From positions 627,001 to 691,000 of the forward strand of contig JAHBZH010000001.1 of the NCBI GenBank assembly GCA_019635535.1: a stretch of DNA of 64,000 nucleotides. The letters are read 5' to 3'. The notes under the pieces were generated by a model. That model saw only the letters and a list, made by a program, of their open reading frames with translations, had not been told where the DNA came from and did not search any database. The DNA is from Sphingomonas sp. (GTDB lineage Bacteria; Pseudomonadota; Alphaproteobacteria; Sphingomonadales; Sphingomonadaceae). The translations under genes and the position numbers were made by a program. This document shows, piece after piece, positions 45,478 to 52,579 of the stretch; position 1 is the first letter of the stretch, and each line of letters opens with the position of its first letter.

Positions 45478-46131
45478 CTAACCTTCCTCGCTTTCGCCCG
45501 GCGCCGCCTCGGTCGCCTCGATCTGCGCGGCCGTCGGTGGTCCGTCATCGACATAGAGTTCCGGCGTGATCGCGAAGGTCAGGATCGGGCATCCGCCCCC
45601 GCCGCCGCCCTCGATCCGGGGCCAAAGCTGTTCGTGGTGCGTGGTCGAGCGGCCATAGGAACTGCCCTTGCCCAGCGTCTTGAAAATCGCCTGCAATTCG
45701 GTGGCTCGCGTCACGATCACGCCCACGTCGATCGCCCGCAGATCGAACAGCAGCCGGAAGTTGTTGAGGTCGCGGTCGAAGAACGGGTCCTTGTTGTTCC
45801 ATTCCAGCTCCAGCGCGACCCTGCCCTTGAAGCAGTCCACCTTGTGGGTCGGACTTTCAAAAATCTCGTCGTCAATCTTGATCGCTGTCTCGAACTGCTT
45901 CTCTTCCCATCCGCGCGCGTAAAAGCCCCCGTCCATCTGCTTGGCGATGGGCGACTTGTTGCCGCCCGCCGCTTGCACCTCCGAACGCAACAGCCTGAAA
46001 CCGCGCAGCACCTCGATGATCTCGGCCCATTCATCCGGGCAAGCCGTCGTCAACACGCCGGCAGCGTTACGCCACTCGCGGACATGGTAGAGTTGCTTGA
46101 GATCGTCGGGGACAAGGTGCAGCGTGGACAT
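45478..46131 (-). CDS. BglII/BstYI-family type II restriction endonuclease
   Basis: A 217-residue protein resembling the BglII/BstYI PD-(D/E)XK endonucleases. The core THKVDCFKGRVALELEWNNKDPFFDRDLNNFRLLFDLRAIDVGVIVTR supplies the metal-binding aspartate, the ExE pair (ALELEW) and the following NNK..FFDRDLNNF stretch that is highly conserved in the family. A serine/histidine-rich part (GKGSSYGRSTTHHEQLWPRIEGGGGGGCP) follows. BglII cuts AGATCT and BstYI cuts RGATCY; this enzyme's site is probably one of these but is not proven. Gene is convergent with the MT-A70 methyltransferase. Confidence 0.88.
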   Translation of the reverse strand: MSTLHLVPDDLKQLYHVREWRNAAGVLTTACPDEWAEIIEVLRGFRLLRSEVQAAGGNKSPIAKQMDGGFYARGWEEKQFETAIKIDDEIFESPTHKVDCFKGRVALELEWNNKDPFFDRDLNNFRLLFDLRAIDVGVIVTRATELQAIFKTLGKGSSYGRSTTHHEQLWPRIEGGGGGGCPILTFAITPELYVDDGPPTAAQIEATEAAPGESEEG

Positions 46132-46190
46132 TCCGGTTGCGTAGCGTAATCAGAGAAATAGATCTGCCCCCAACTCGCGGAGAAGCGAAG

Positions 46191-46370
46191 ATGAAGGTCG
46201 CTTTTACATGCAGCCTGTGCGGCGGCTCAGACGTCCTGCTGGATGCCTGGGCGCGGTGGGACATCGAAGCACAGGACTGGCTTGTGGCCGATACGCTGAC
46301 GCAAGCCTATTGCCGGGGGTGCGATGGCGAAACGAGCCTCGTGAAGCGCGAAATCGCCGAAGCTGTGTAA
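46191..46370 (+). CDS. Small zinc-ribbon-like protein
   Basis: A 59-residue protein from the ATG at 46191, with GGAGAAG 5-11 nt upstream. Two cysteine pairs, FTCSLCGGSDV and AYCRGCDGE, spaced about 35 residues apart, look like a zinc ribbon. Between them lies WARWDIEAQDWLVADTLTQ. No DNA-binding or catalytic domain is attached. It is divergent from the endonuclease gene, sharing a 59-nt intergenic region that holds AGATCT at 46160-46165. Confidence 0.7.
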   Translation: MKVAFTCSLCGGSDVLLDAWARWDIEAQDWLVADTLTQAYCRGCDGETSLVKREIAEAV

Positions 46371-46385
46371 GCCCCTTCTACCTTT

Positions 46386-46401
46386 CTTCGCGCCTTCGCG
46401 T
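46386..46401. repeat. Half copy of the 47347 inverted repeat
   Basis: CTTCGCGCCTTCGCGT is identical to the first 16 nt of the left arm of the palindrome at 47347. It lies in the gap after the zinc-ribbon gene, followed by TCTCCGCGCGAAC, an imperfect return arm. Confidence 0.6.
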
Positions 46402-46510
46402 CTCCGCGCGAACCCGTTCCTTCCCCCTCCCGCCTTAAAACCATTTTCCTACAGCTAACCAAATGGGATAAATGATCCGCTCCTTATCGCGATTCGAAGG
46501 AGCGAAGATC

Positions 46511-47215
46511 ATGAAGCGTGGCGCGCAAAGAGAGATGAGCCTCGAGGAGTTCGATGCCTGGGTGGCGGCGAGCGACCGCCACGACGCGGTCGCGAAGGCG
46601 GCGGACGAGGAGGGCGGGCCGCGCCTTTCGCTCGTGCCGCTGCCCGAACGCGGGGAGGTCTGGCCGACCGATCTGCTTCCGCCCGCCGCCGGCCCCGGAT
46701 CGCGGGCCGAGGCGGAGGCCGGCGATGCGCCGGCGATTGCCCCGACCCCGTTCGACGGCGTCGAACTGGAGGACAGCCGCAAGCGCTGGGCCGGCTGGAG
46801 CGCCGAGCGGCAGCGGCTGTTCCTCGCCAATCTCGCCGAGACCGGCTCGGTCCATCTCGCCTGCGCCACCGCGCGGCTGTCGGCGCGCTCGGCCTATGGG
46901 CTGCGGGCCCGCTCGCCGGCCTTCGCCGCGGCCTGGGACACGGCGGAGCAGCTCGCCGTCGGGCGGCTCTCCGCGCTCGCCTTCGATCGCGCGATCCACG
47001 GCCGCGTCGAGCAGGTCTGGCAGGAGGGCGCGCTGGTCGCGGAGAAACGGATGCCGAGCGACCGGTTGCTCATGTGGCTGCTCGCCCGCCTCGATCCCCG
47101 GCGCTACGCCGCTCCGTGGGAGCTGCGCAAGGACGGCGCCGCCGATCCCCAGGCCGAGGCGCGCCGGGCCTTCCCCGCGCAGCTCGACGCGCTTTCGGAC
47201 ACGGTATCGGAATAG
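46511..47215 (+). CDS. HTH protein resembling a phage terminase small subunit
   Basis: A 234-residue protein from the ATG at 46511 (AAGGAG about 8 nt upstream; an earlier in-frame ATG at 46472 lacks one). The first half is low-complexity and acidic. From about residue 95, WSAERQRLFLANLAETGSVHLACATARLSARSAYGLRAR is a helix-turn-helix of the type in terminase small subunits and related chromosomal proteins, followed by AWDTAEQLAVGRLSALAFDRAIHG. No terminase large subunit or other phage gene is nearby, so this is probably a domesticated regulator. Uncertain. Confidence 0.7.
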   Translation: MKRGAQREMSLEEFDAWVAASDRHDAVAKAADEEGGPRLSLVPLPERGEVWPTDLLPPAAGPGSRAEAEAGDAPAIAPTPFDGVELEDSRKRWAGWSAERQRLFLANLAETGSVHLACATARLSARSAYGLRARSPAFAAAWDTAEQLAVGRLSALAFDRAIHGRVEQVWQEGALVAEKRMPSDRLLMWLLARLDPRRYAAPWELRKDGAADPQAEARRAFPAQLDALSDTVSE

Positions 47216-47346
47216 CCGCGCGGCGGCGGCGAAGGCGGGCTCCATGGCCAGTGCGAACATTGGGAACATTCGCGCCACGGCGTCCGGCGAATGCCGAAAT
47301 GCCCGCCCGCAGGGCAACTTCACTCTTCGCGGCCTTCCTTCACTTC

Positions 47347-47399
47347 CTTCGCGCCTTCGCGTGAAATAGGCGGCATTGGTTTCACGCGAAGGCGCGAAG
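47347..47399. repeat. Long perfect inverted repeat (20-bp arms)
   Basis: CTTCGCGCCTTCGCGTGAAA and its exact complement are separated by 13 nt, and short CCTTCCTTC/GAAGGAAGG stretches outside pair as well. It lies between the convergent HTH and DUF2200 genes and could form a long cruciform or a bidirectional terminator. The gap 47216-47346 otherwise shows nothing. Confidence 0.85.
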
Positions 47400-47425
47400 A
47401 AGAAAGGACGCGAAGGAAGGACCTC

Positions 47426-47776
47426 CTACCCCCGCAATATCTTCTCCATCTTGCGGCCTTTGGCGAGCTCGTCGATCAGCTTGTCCATGTAGCGCAGCTC
47501 GCGCATCAGCGGCTCCTCGATCTCCTCGACGCGGTAGCCGCAGATCATGCCGGTGATCAGCGTCCGGTTCGGGTTCAGCCGGGGCGCATTGGCGAAGAAG
47601 TCCTCGAAATTCGTCTTCGCCGTGATCTCCGCCTCCAGGCTCGCCTGGCTGTGCCCGGTCAGCCAGCGCAGGATCTCGTCCACCTCGTCCTTCGTCCGCC
47701 CCTTCTTCTCGGCCTTGGCGATGTAGTGCGGATAGACGCTCGCGAAGCTCATCCGGTAGATGCGGTGCTGGGTCAT
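47426..47776 (-). CDS. DUF2200 family protein
   Basis: A 116-residue protein: [41 protein letters not shown], then [35 protein letters not shown]. This is a complete DUF2200 protein, a cytoplasmic family that is widespread and without known function. I chose the ATG at 47776 because the family starts there. The open frame continues upstream over a hydrophobic stretch that does not belong to the family. Confidence 0.9.
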   Translation of the reverse strand: MTQHRIYRMSFASVYPHYIAKAEKKGRTKDEVDEILRWLTGHSQASLEAEITAKTNFEDFFANAPRLNPNRTLITGMICGYRVEEIEEPLMRELRYMDKLIDELAKGRKMEKILRG

Positions 47777-47985
47777 GGCCGGATCCTGCGCGCCGCCGCC
47801 GCGCGGGTCAATCTGGCGTTCCGGCGCCCGGTGGGGCAGCACGCCCGTCGCTATCAGCATCAGCATCAGCGCCCCGCCGATCGCGCCGCACATGAAGGCG
47901 CGAAGCCGGCTGATCGTCAGGCCGGTCTTGCGCTTCGCCCGCGCGCCGCCATGATGCCGGCGGGAAGAGGAGGATCAAAGGCCTC

Positions 47986-48423
47986 ATGCGCATCATCATC
48001 ATCGCGGCGGCGACGCTGCTGACGCTTGCCGGCTGCGAGAGAGGGGGCAACGCGCCCGCTGCGGCGGCGAACGCCCTGGCCGAAACCGATGCGGACGAGG
48101 CGGCCGCCTCGCCGGCCGATCCGGCGCTGCTCGCCGCGCTGCTGCCCTCCTATCCCGGTGCCCGGCAGGTCCGCGACGGGCGCGGCGAGGGCGCTGTCAG
48201 CGGCTCGCTGGCCTTCGCCACGCCCGATCCGCCGCGCCGCGTCGCCGAATTCTACGCCGATGCCGCGCACCGCGCGGGCTTCGTCGTCGATATTCCCGAG
48301 ACGACCGGGCTGCTGGTGACGATGGCCGCCAACAATGAGGATGGCGGGCTGGTCAGCCTCACCGCCACGCGGGTGGGCGACGTCACCGAGGTTCAGATCA
48401 TGGCCGCTGCCGGCGGGCGCTGA
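47986..48423 (+). CDS. Putative lipoprotein
   Basis: A 145-residue protein with a lipoprotein signal (MRIIIIAAATLLTLAGCERG, lipobox LAGC). A low-complexity Ala/Asp linker follows, then a compact domain (LLPSYPGARQVRDGRGEGAVSGSLAFATPDPPRRVAEFYADAAHRAGF) that resembles small periplasmic domains of unknown function seen in sphingomonads. Outer-membrane anchoring is likely from the lipobox, but sorting is not certain. Confidence 0.78.
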   Translation: MRIIIIAAATLLTLAGCERGGNAPAAAANALAETDADEAAASPADPALLAALLPSYPGARQVRDGRGEGAVSGSLAFATPDPPRRVAEFYADAAHRAGFVVDIPETTGLLVTMAANNEDGGLVSLTATRVGDVTEVQIMAAAGGR

Positions 48424-48457
48424 CGGCCGGGGCCGGGGCCGGCGGAACGCGTCGCCG

Positions 48458-49153
48458 CTAGAGCTCGCCGAAACCGGTCGCGCACCACGGGCTCGCGACC
48501 GTGCTCCACGGCCGGGCCAGGCCCTCCGCGACCATCGCATCGCCGAGCGAATGTCCGCCGCGCGAGGCGATGCGTAGCTTGCGCCCCTGCTCGTCGCTGT
48601 CGCGGCCGAACGATTCGCTCAGCTGGAACGGCGCCGCGCGCAGCAGCGCCGCAAGCCGCTGGGCCGCCTGGAGACCAAGCGCCGCCTCGTGCGGGCAGGG
48701 CGCGCGCAGGTCGGGCGTGTCGATGTCGGCCAGCCGGATCCGCTCGCCATGCAGCGCGAAGCTGCGGCCGTCGATCGGGCGCACCGTCTCCGGGCGCACG
48801 GTCACGCCGCGCAGCAGCGAAGCTTCGGCGGCAGGGGCCCGCGGCGCGACGCTCGCGCGTTCGCCAGGCGCGCCGAAGGAAGCGGCGGCGGCAGCGGGGG
48901 TCGGCGCGGCGGCGCGTTCGGCTTTCGCCGGTGGCGGATCGCTGCCGAGCATCCCGAAACCGAAGCCGCTGCGCGTCCCTTCGAACAGCACGATACCCAG
49001 CCCCAGGCCGATACCGATGATCAGGCGCAGCTCGCGTCCGTTGAAGACGGCGTTGCCGGTGCGGATGCGCTCGCCCGACCGTCGACCGTTCTGATCGATC
49101 CGACGTCCGGAGCGGTCGCGCGCGACCATATAGGGATCCCAGTCCTTGCCCAT
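48458..49153 (-). CDS. Membrane-anchored thermonuclease (SNase)-like protein
   Basis: A 231-residue protein: a charged N-terminus, one membrane helix (about 43-60, LIIGIGLGLGIVLFEG), an Ala/Pro-rich linker and a C-terminal SNase-like OB-fold (about 115-231). RPIDGRSFALHGERIRLADIDTPDL gives the D.D metal site and first arginine, HEAALG the glutamate, and GRKLRIASRGGHSLGDAMVAEGLARPW the end. The second catalytic arginine region (GRDSDEQGRKL) is only partly like the canonical motif, so activity may be weak or altered. It may cut extracytoplasmic DNA or RNA. Confidence 0.82.
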   Translation of the reverse strand: MGKDWDPYMVARDRSGRRIDQNGRRSGERIRTGNAVFNGRELRLIIGIGLGLGIVLFEGTRSGFGFGMLGSDPPPAKAERAAAPTPAAAAASFGAPGERASVAPRAPAAEASLLRGVTVRPETVRPIDGRSFALHGERIRLADIDTPDLRAPCPHEAALGLQAAQRLAALLRAAPFQLSESFGRDSDEQGRKLRIASRGGHSLGDAMVAEGLARPWSTVASPWCATGFGEL

Positions 49154-49354
49154 GGTGAGCGCTTAGCAGGCTTGTCCTACCAAGCTCCTAACACGCCGTT
49201 TACCTTGCCGGCCGCTCGGCAGGCACGGTCTGCCGCCTGGGCGCGATGCGACGACTCGCCGGGGAAAGGCGATCCGCCGGGAAACAAGCCGGCCGCTGCC
49301 TCGTTGTCCGGCACAGGCCCAATGTATGAGGCTTTTGCCCGAAAGGAGCATGTC

Positions 49355-49876
49355 ATGCGTAAGATGATACTCGCCGCCGCCATGGCGGCCGTCGCGGTTC
49401 CGTTCGCCGCGCCGCCGGCCGAAGCGCAGGGACGTAACGAACGCCGTGCCGAGCGCGACTGCGAGCGCGAACTGCGCCGCGCCGACAACCGCCGCGAATA
49501 TCGCCGCGAGCTGGCCGAATGTCGCCGCGAACTTGCCCAGGCGCGCAACCGCGACTGGCGCCAGTACAATCGTTACGACTGGAACCGCCCGCCGGCCGGC
49601 GGCGCCTATTATGCCGACGATTATTATCGCGACGGCCGCTATTATCGCGAGCGGCGGCTGACCCGCAACGACCGCATCTATCGCGGCCGCGACGGCCGTT
49701 ATTATTGCCGCCGCAGCGACGGCACGACCGGCCTCATCATCGGCGCGGGGGTTGGCGCCCTGCTCGGCAACGCGCTCGACGGCGGCCGGTCCAGCGTGCT
49801 GGGCACCCTGATCGGCGCCGGCGTCGGCGGCCTGGCGGGCCGCGAGATCGAACGCGGCAACGTGCGCTGCCGCTAA
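49355..49876 (+). CDS. Exported Cys/Arg-rich protein with glycine zipper
   Basis: A 173-residue protein with a signal peptide (MRKMILAAAMAAVAVPFAAPPAEA). A repeated motif follows: DCERELRRADNRREYRRELAECRRELAQARNRDW (about 35-68), then a Tyr/Arg-rich segment, and a glycine-zipper 2TM-like end (GLIIGAGVGALLGNALDGGRSS..GTLIGAGVGGLAGREIE). The zipper suggests membrane or self-association as in Rcc01693-type proteins. An ATG at 49322 would lengthen the N-terminus without a ribosome-binding site. Paralogue of the next gene. Confidence 0.82.
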   Translation: MRKMILAAAMAAVAVPFAAPPAEAQGRNERRAERDCERELRRADNRREYRRELAECRRELAQARNRDWRQYNRYDWNRPPAGGAYYADDYYRDGRYYRERRLTRNDRIYRGRDGRYYCRRSDGTTGLIIGAGVGALLGNALDGGRSSVLGTLIGAGVGGLAGREIERGNVRCR

Positions 49877-49961
49877 ACCTCCGCTGAACGTCCCGCTCGC
49901 GCGCGGTTCAGGCAAGCCTGCCTAGGATCGCGGCGAGCGGGCCTGACATGGGAGTAGGATC

Positions 49962-50291
49962 ATGCGTACCATCCTGATCGCCGCCGTCATCGGAGCGCTC
50001 GGCGCGACGGCGCTGCCGGCGGCGCCGGCAAGCGCCCAATATTGGCGCGGCGACAATCGCGACCATCGCTACCAGCGCGATCACCGTCGCGACGTCGCCC
50101 GGGCGCAGCGCGAATGTCGGCGAGATTTGCGCCGCGCCGATACCCGCCGCGAATATCGACGCGCCCAGCGCGAATGTCGCCGCGAGCTCGCCCAGGCGCA
50201 GCGTGGCTACCGCTATGATCGCGGGCGCCATTACGCCCCGCCGCGCGCCGGCTATTATTGGGACGGCTATCGCTGGCGGTCGCGCTGGTAG
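49962..50291 (+). CDS. Exported Cys/Arg-rich protein, paralogue without zipper
   Basis: A 109-residue protein with a signal peptide (MRTILIAAVIGALGATALPAAPASA) and the same CRRDLRRADTRREYRRAQRECRRELAQA motif as the preceding gene, lacking the glycine-zipper end. The tail is Tyr/Arg/Trp-rich (YYWDGYRWRSRW). The mature protein is very basic. No known family; the pair look like a tandem duplication with different tails. Confidence 0.78.
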   Translation: MRTILIAAVIGALGATALPAAPASAQYWRGDNRDHRYQRDHRRDVARAQRECRRDLRRADTRREYRRAQRECRRELAQAQRGYRYDRGRHYAPPRAGYYWDGYRWRSRW

Positions 50292-50301
50292 GACTTTCCC
50301 G

Positions 50302-50323
50302 ACCGGGCCGTGAAGAGCCCGGT
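50302..50323 (+). terminator. Hairpin after the Cys/Arg-rich gene
   Basis: ACCGGGC and GCCCGGT pair around an 8-nt loop, 10 nt after the stop codon. No U-run follows, so intrinsic termination would be weak. Confidence 0.35.
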
Positions 50324-50381
50324 TGACTTGGATTGCCATCAGGCAGACCATCTCCTTCTCGACACAAGAGGGGGATGGTCG

Positions 50382-50957
50382 ATGGCAAGCGAACCTGACA
50401 ATGTACCTCCGGCGGGCGAAACGCCGCCCGCCGCATCCGGCGGCGGTCTGCCGCTGTTCAATCTGGCGCGCGGCGCGAAGGGCGTCGCGCTGCTGCTGTT
50501 CCTGCTGCCTTGGGTGACGATTTCCTGCCAGGGCCAGGATCTGGTATCGTTCAGCGGCTACAATCTGGCGACCGGGTCGGTTTCCGTGCCGAATCCGATG
50601 ACCGGCGCCGCCGAAACGCCGCCGGGCGCGGGCGAGCGCGACATTGCGGTTCTCGCCGCGGCGCTGCTGATCCTGCTTTCGATCGCCGCCACATTCGTGC
50701 TGAAGCGCGGCCAGGCCGCTTTGGTCGCGGCTGGCGGCGCGGCGGTTGCGGCGTTGTTGATCAGCTATACCGTGCTGGTCAAGGTGCCGGCCCAGATGCG
50801 CGAAAGCGCGGCTGCGGAAGGCGGTGCGGGCATGAACCAGCAGGAGCTCGCCAACATGATCAGCGTCGATGTCGAAATCGGCTTCTGGCTGACGCTGGCG
50901 GCACTGGTTGCGGCGGTGGTCCTCAACTGGCTGTCGCGGGGTCGTGCTTCGCCCTGA
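50382..50957 (+). CDS. Membrane protein, unknown function
   Basis: A 191-residue protein with a Pro-rich cytoplasmic start and four hydrophobic segments (about 34-48 LLLFLLPWVTISC, 82-104 IAVLAAALLILLSIAATFVLKR, 107-128, 165-185). The part ARGAKGVALLLFLLPWVTISCQGQDLVSFSGYNLATG resembles a recurrent N-terminal pattern in small membrane proteins with no known function. It is convergent with the PL10 lyase gene (3-nt gap). It lies outside the pectin regulon on the evidence of strand and missing operator. Confidence 0.75.
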   Translation: MASEPDNVPPAGETPPAASGGGLPLFNLARGAKGVALLLFLLPWVTISCQGQDLVSFSGYNLATGSVSVPNPMTGAAETPPGAGERDIAVLAAALLILLSIAATFVLKRGQAALVAAGGAAVAALLISYTVLVKVPAQMRESAAAEGGAGMNQQELANMISVDVEIGFWLTLAALVAAVVLNWLSRGRASP

Positions 50958-50960
50958 GGC

Positions 50961-52514
50961 TCAGCGCGGCGCATCGACGAGCGCGGCGATCAGCCGGGTC
51001 ATGCTGGCGATATAGGTCGCCGTCGAAATGCCCGTCGCCGGTTCGGAATCCGGATAGGGCGAGGTGTCGCTGGCATCGCCGACATGCGTCTCGCGATGGT
51101 CACCCGGCGCCGGCTCCGCAGGGCCCGGTCCTGAAGAGGGATGGCTGGTCGTCGCCAGCGGCGTCGGCCACCATCCCTCTTCATTGAGCGCGGCGACGAT
51201 GCCCGCGAGGTCGAGCCGCGCGGCACCCGTGAAGTCCGATCCCGCCGCAATGCCTGCCAGGATGAAGAGACGCGGCACGCGCGCGTCTTCGCGCAGCGGC
51301 GATCCGCGCGTCGCGGCTTCCGGCGACATCGCCCGCAATGCATCATAGTCGCGGCGCAGGCGATCGAGATCGATTGGCCGGAATTGCGAATAATGGGCGA
51401 TCGGCGCGGCCGGCTCATGATCCGCATAATAAGCGCCGTTGACCACATTCGATCCGCGCCGGTGGACATAGATCGGCCGGTTCGTGCCGATCTCCACGAA
51501 GGTGGGGAAGCGCCTGGCGGGCGGCCCGACATCGTCGGGCAGGCGTACCGATGCCAGCCAGTCCAGCGCGGCCGGCACCGCATCGAGGAACCGCGTCTCG
51601 CCGGTCAGCCGGTAGAAGTGCATCAACTGCTCGACATTGGCCGCCGTGGTGTGCGTGACCAGCGCCAGCGGCTCGTAGCTGCGCGCACCCGCCGGTTGGA
51701 GATCGAGCGTGTATTGCAGCGCCCATCCCGCCTGCGGCGCCGGCAGCTGGGTGATCAGGAAGGCCTCCATCCCCCGCCGCGCCGCCGCGATCAGCCGTGC
51801 GTCGCCCAGCGCGCGGCCGGCCATGATCAGGAAGCCGATATTCTCCTTCGCCACATCGTCGTTGAAGGTGATGTAGCCTTGATATTCGGGGTAGCCGGGA
51901 TCGTAGGGGAAGCGCTGCGGCCAGCCGCCGTTCGGATATTGGCTGTCCAGCACGAAGCCGATCGCGCGGTCGAGCGGCGCGCGGAAGCGATCGTCGCGCC
52001 CGGCGAGATGGAGACGCAGCAACAGCTGCATCGTTTCCGCCGTGCCGGCATCGTCGAACGTGGCATTGTCGCTGTAATGCTGGAATTCCTCGAGCCGCCA
52101 GCCATTCGCGCCCACCGTTTCGTACCAGCGCCGCGCGCCCTCGGCGCCGCCGAAATGGATGAAATAGTTCCACCCGCCGCTGCTATGCTGCCCGGCGATC
52201 AGCGCGTCGGCGGCGCGCGCGGCGGCCTCGTAATAATAATCGTCGCCGGTGGCGTGCCAGGCATCGAGGAAAAGATGGCCCATCGTCGCGGTGCCGGGCG
52301 CCTGCACCCAGATCATGTCGGGCCCGGCCTCCATCTCGCCCCAGCGGCGCGAGCCGTCCGGCAGATAGGTCCAGACATAGCCGCCCCGATCGGCGACATG
52401 CTCGACCATATATTGGGTGGCGCGGCGCATCGTCGCCTCGATCTCGGCGCGGCTCTGCGCCGGAGCGATGGCCGGGAGCAGCAGCAGGGCAATCAGGGCA
52501 AGCGCGCGGCGCAT
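50961..52514 (-). CDS. Secreted pectate lyase, PL10 family
   Basis: Cleaves polygalacturonate by beta-elimination to unsaturated oligomers. From the ATG at 52514 the 517-residue protein has a signal peptide (MRRALALIALLLLPAIAPAQ) and an alpha/alpha-type catalytic domain. GFVLDSQYPNGGWPQRFP with the NGGWPQ(R/F) motif is diagnostic for PL10; YITFNDDVAKENIGFL and RGSNVVNGAYYAD supply further conserved stretches. The C-terminus ends in a low-complexity Ser/Pro tail. It is downstream of the TonB receptor gene on the same strand, with a terminator between. Confidence 0.88.
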   Translation of the reverse strand: MRRALALIALLLLPAIAPAQSRAEIEATMRRATQYMVEHVADRGGYVWTYLPDGSRRWGEMEAGPDMIWVQAPGTATMGHLFLDAWHATGDDYYYEAAARAADALIAGQHSSGGWNYFIHFGGAEGARRWYETVGANGWRLEEFQHYSDNATFDDAGTAETMQLLLRLHLAGRDDRFRAPLDRAIGFVLDSQYPNGGWPQRFPYDPGYPEYQGYITFNDDVAKENIGFLIMAGRALGDARLIAAARRGMEAFLITQLPAPQAGWALQYTLDLQPAGARSYEPLALVTHTTAANVEQLMHFYRLTGETRFLDAVPAALDWLASVRLPDDVGPPARRFPTFVEIGTNRPIYVHRRGSNVVNGAYYADHEPAAPIAHYSQFRPIDLDRLRRDYDALRAMSPEAATRGSPLREDARVPRLFILAGIAAGSDFTGAARLDLAGIVAALNEEGWWPTPLATTSHPSSGPGPAEPAPGDHRETHVGDASDTSPYPDSEPATGISTATYIASMTRLIAALVDAPR

Positions 52515-52531
52515 CGAAGCGATCCTAACAC

Positions 52532-52566
52532 AAAAACGGCCCGCTCGCCGAAGCGAGGCGGGCCGC
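52532..52566 (-). terminator. Intrinsic terminator after the pectin TonB receptor gene
   Basis: Reading leftwards, CGGCCCGCCTCGC, a TTCG loop and GCGAGCGGGCCG form a 12-bp stem with one bulge, followed by TTTTTGTGTT. This is a textbook Rho-independent terminator for the receptor transcript. The PL10 gene behind it then needs read-through or its own promoter. Confidence 0.85.
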
Positions 52567-52579
52567 TGTCCTGGCGCCG

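Noticed and set aside
46511..47215. Prophage remnant around the terminase-small-like gene
   Set aside because: No terminase large subunit, portal, capsid, integrase or att repeat is nearby.
47777..47893. In-frame hydrophobic extension of the DUF2200 gene
   Set aside because: DUF2200 proteins start at the [11 protein letters not shown] residues; the upstream stretch has no ribosome-binding site and no family match.
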